Part shown: in pieces, positions 5,614 to 6,043 of the stretch
Numbering within the stretch: position 1 is the stretch's first letter
Layout: each line of letters opens with the position of its first letter
Assembly (NCBI GenBank): GCA_024679435.1
Contig: JAIBDK010000152.1
Coordinates: 1 to 6,043, forward strand
Length of the DNA stretch: 6,043 nucleotides
Reading direction: 5' to 3'
Origin: Gammaproteobacteria bacterium
GTDB taxonomy: Bacteria > Pseudomonadota > Gammaproteobacteria > Arenicellales > Poriferihabitantaceae
The notes under the pieces: generated by a model
Databases searched by the model: none
Seen by the model: only the letters and a program-made list of their open reading frames with translations
Told to the model about the DNA's origin: nothing
Translations under genes and position numbers: made by a program

Positions 5614-6043
5614 ATGATTGAAATCTGGGGCCGTAAAAATTCAAGCAACGTCATTCCGGTAATGTGGACGCTTGCTGAACTTGAAATTCCCTATAAACGA
5701 CATAACGTGGGGGGCAGTTTTGGCGGGACAAATACCGACAGTTATGCCAGGATGAATCCAAACAAACTGGTTCCCACCATGAATGACCAGGGCTTCATAT
5801 TGTGGGAATCGAATGCCATTGTGCGTTATCTATGCAGACAATATGCTTACGGTTCTTTGTGTCCGGACGATCCCCGCGAGGCAGCTCAGGCGGATCAATG
5901 GATGGAATGGTACAAGTCCAGCGTCATGACTAAAATTCACCCGGTTTTCTGGGGACTGATCCGAGTTCCGGTGGAGCAACGTGATTTAGCAAAAACAACA
6001 CAAGGCGCCACGGAAATAGCCAAAGTTCTTGGAGTTCTGGACA
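5614..6043 (+). CDS. Glutathione S-transferase, N-terminal part (3' end outside window)
   Basis: The first 143 residues of a GST, cut by the right edge (the family is usually about 200-220 residues). The thioredoxin-like domain (1 to about 80) begins MIEIWGRKNSSNV, with S10 or S11 as likely glutathione-activating residue. It carries 'FGGTNTDSYARMNPNKLVPT' (36-55) with the conserved cis-proline P54, and 'WESNAIVRYL' (64-73), whose E65-S66 pair binds the glutathione gamma-glutamyl group. The all-helical domain starts near residue 86 (DPREAAQADQWMEWY). The pattern is that of the bacterial theta/beta-like GSTs with a 'GRxNSSNV' start. It follows the DmdA-like gene by 44 bases and has its own strong ribosome site. 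In this operon it may conjugate, isomerise or cleave a reactive (e.g. aldehyde or thioether) intermediate, but substrate is not visible in the sequence. Confidence 0.88.
   Translation, partial: MIEIWGRKNSSNVIPVMWTLAELEIPYKRHNVGGSFGGTNTDSYARMNPNKLVPTMNDQGFILWESNAIVRYLCRQYAYGSLCPDDPREAAQADQWMEWYKSSVMTKIHPVFWGLIRVPVEQRDLAKTTQGATEIAKVLGVLD

Overview
The window reads as a chromosomal catabolic locus from a marine-type proteobacterium. That guess rests mainly on a DMSP-demethylase-like protein (DmdA/GcvT family) whose motifs resemble those I recall from SAR11 and Roseobacter DmdA, together with a glutathione S-transferase and moderate base composition. The exact lineage cannot be fixed from the sequence alone.

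Layout: (1) At the left edge, on the minus strand, is the N-terminal 141 residues of an isopenicillin-N-synthase-like 2-oxoglutarate/Fe(II) oxygenase, cut by the window edge. (2) A 676-base divergent intergenic region (425-1100) has no convincing gene but holds candidate promoters for both directions and some short palindromes. (3) Five genes then run head to tail on the plus strand with gaps of 34-65 bases and no visible terminator, so they look like one operon: an FMN-dependent alpha-hydroxy-acid dehydrogenase/oxidase (1101-2228), a ThDP-dependent decarboxylase/ligase-type enzyme (2294-3994), a small transthyretin/5-hydroxyisourate-hydrolase-like protein (4029-4382), a DmdA-like THF-dependent demethylase (4448-5569) and a glutathione S-transferase cut by the right edge (5614-end).

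How they may work together (inference): the first two enzymes form the classic chemical pair 2-hydroxy acid -> 2-oxo acid -> aldehyde + CO2, as in mandelate degradation. The DmdA-like enzyme would move a methyl group from a sulfonium (or other methylated) substrate to tetrahydrofolate. The HIUase-like protein has lost the usual C-terminal YRGS motif and may be a hydrolase with a new substrate. The GST and the 2OG oxygenase could supply further tailoring or detoxifying steps. I do not recognise this combination as a described pathway. A methylated 2-hydroxy acid (for example a dimethylsulfonio-hydroxy acid related to DMSP) is one testable substrate idea; a methylated purine or urate derivative is a weaker alternative.
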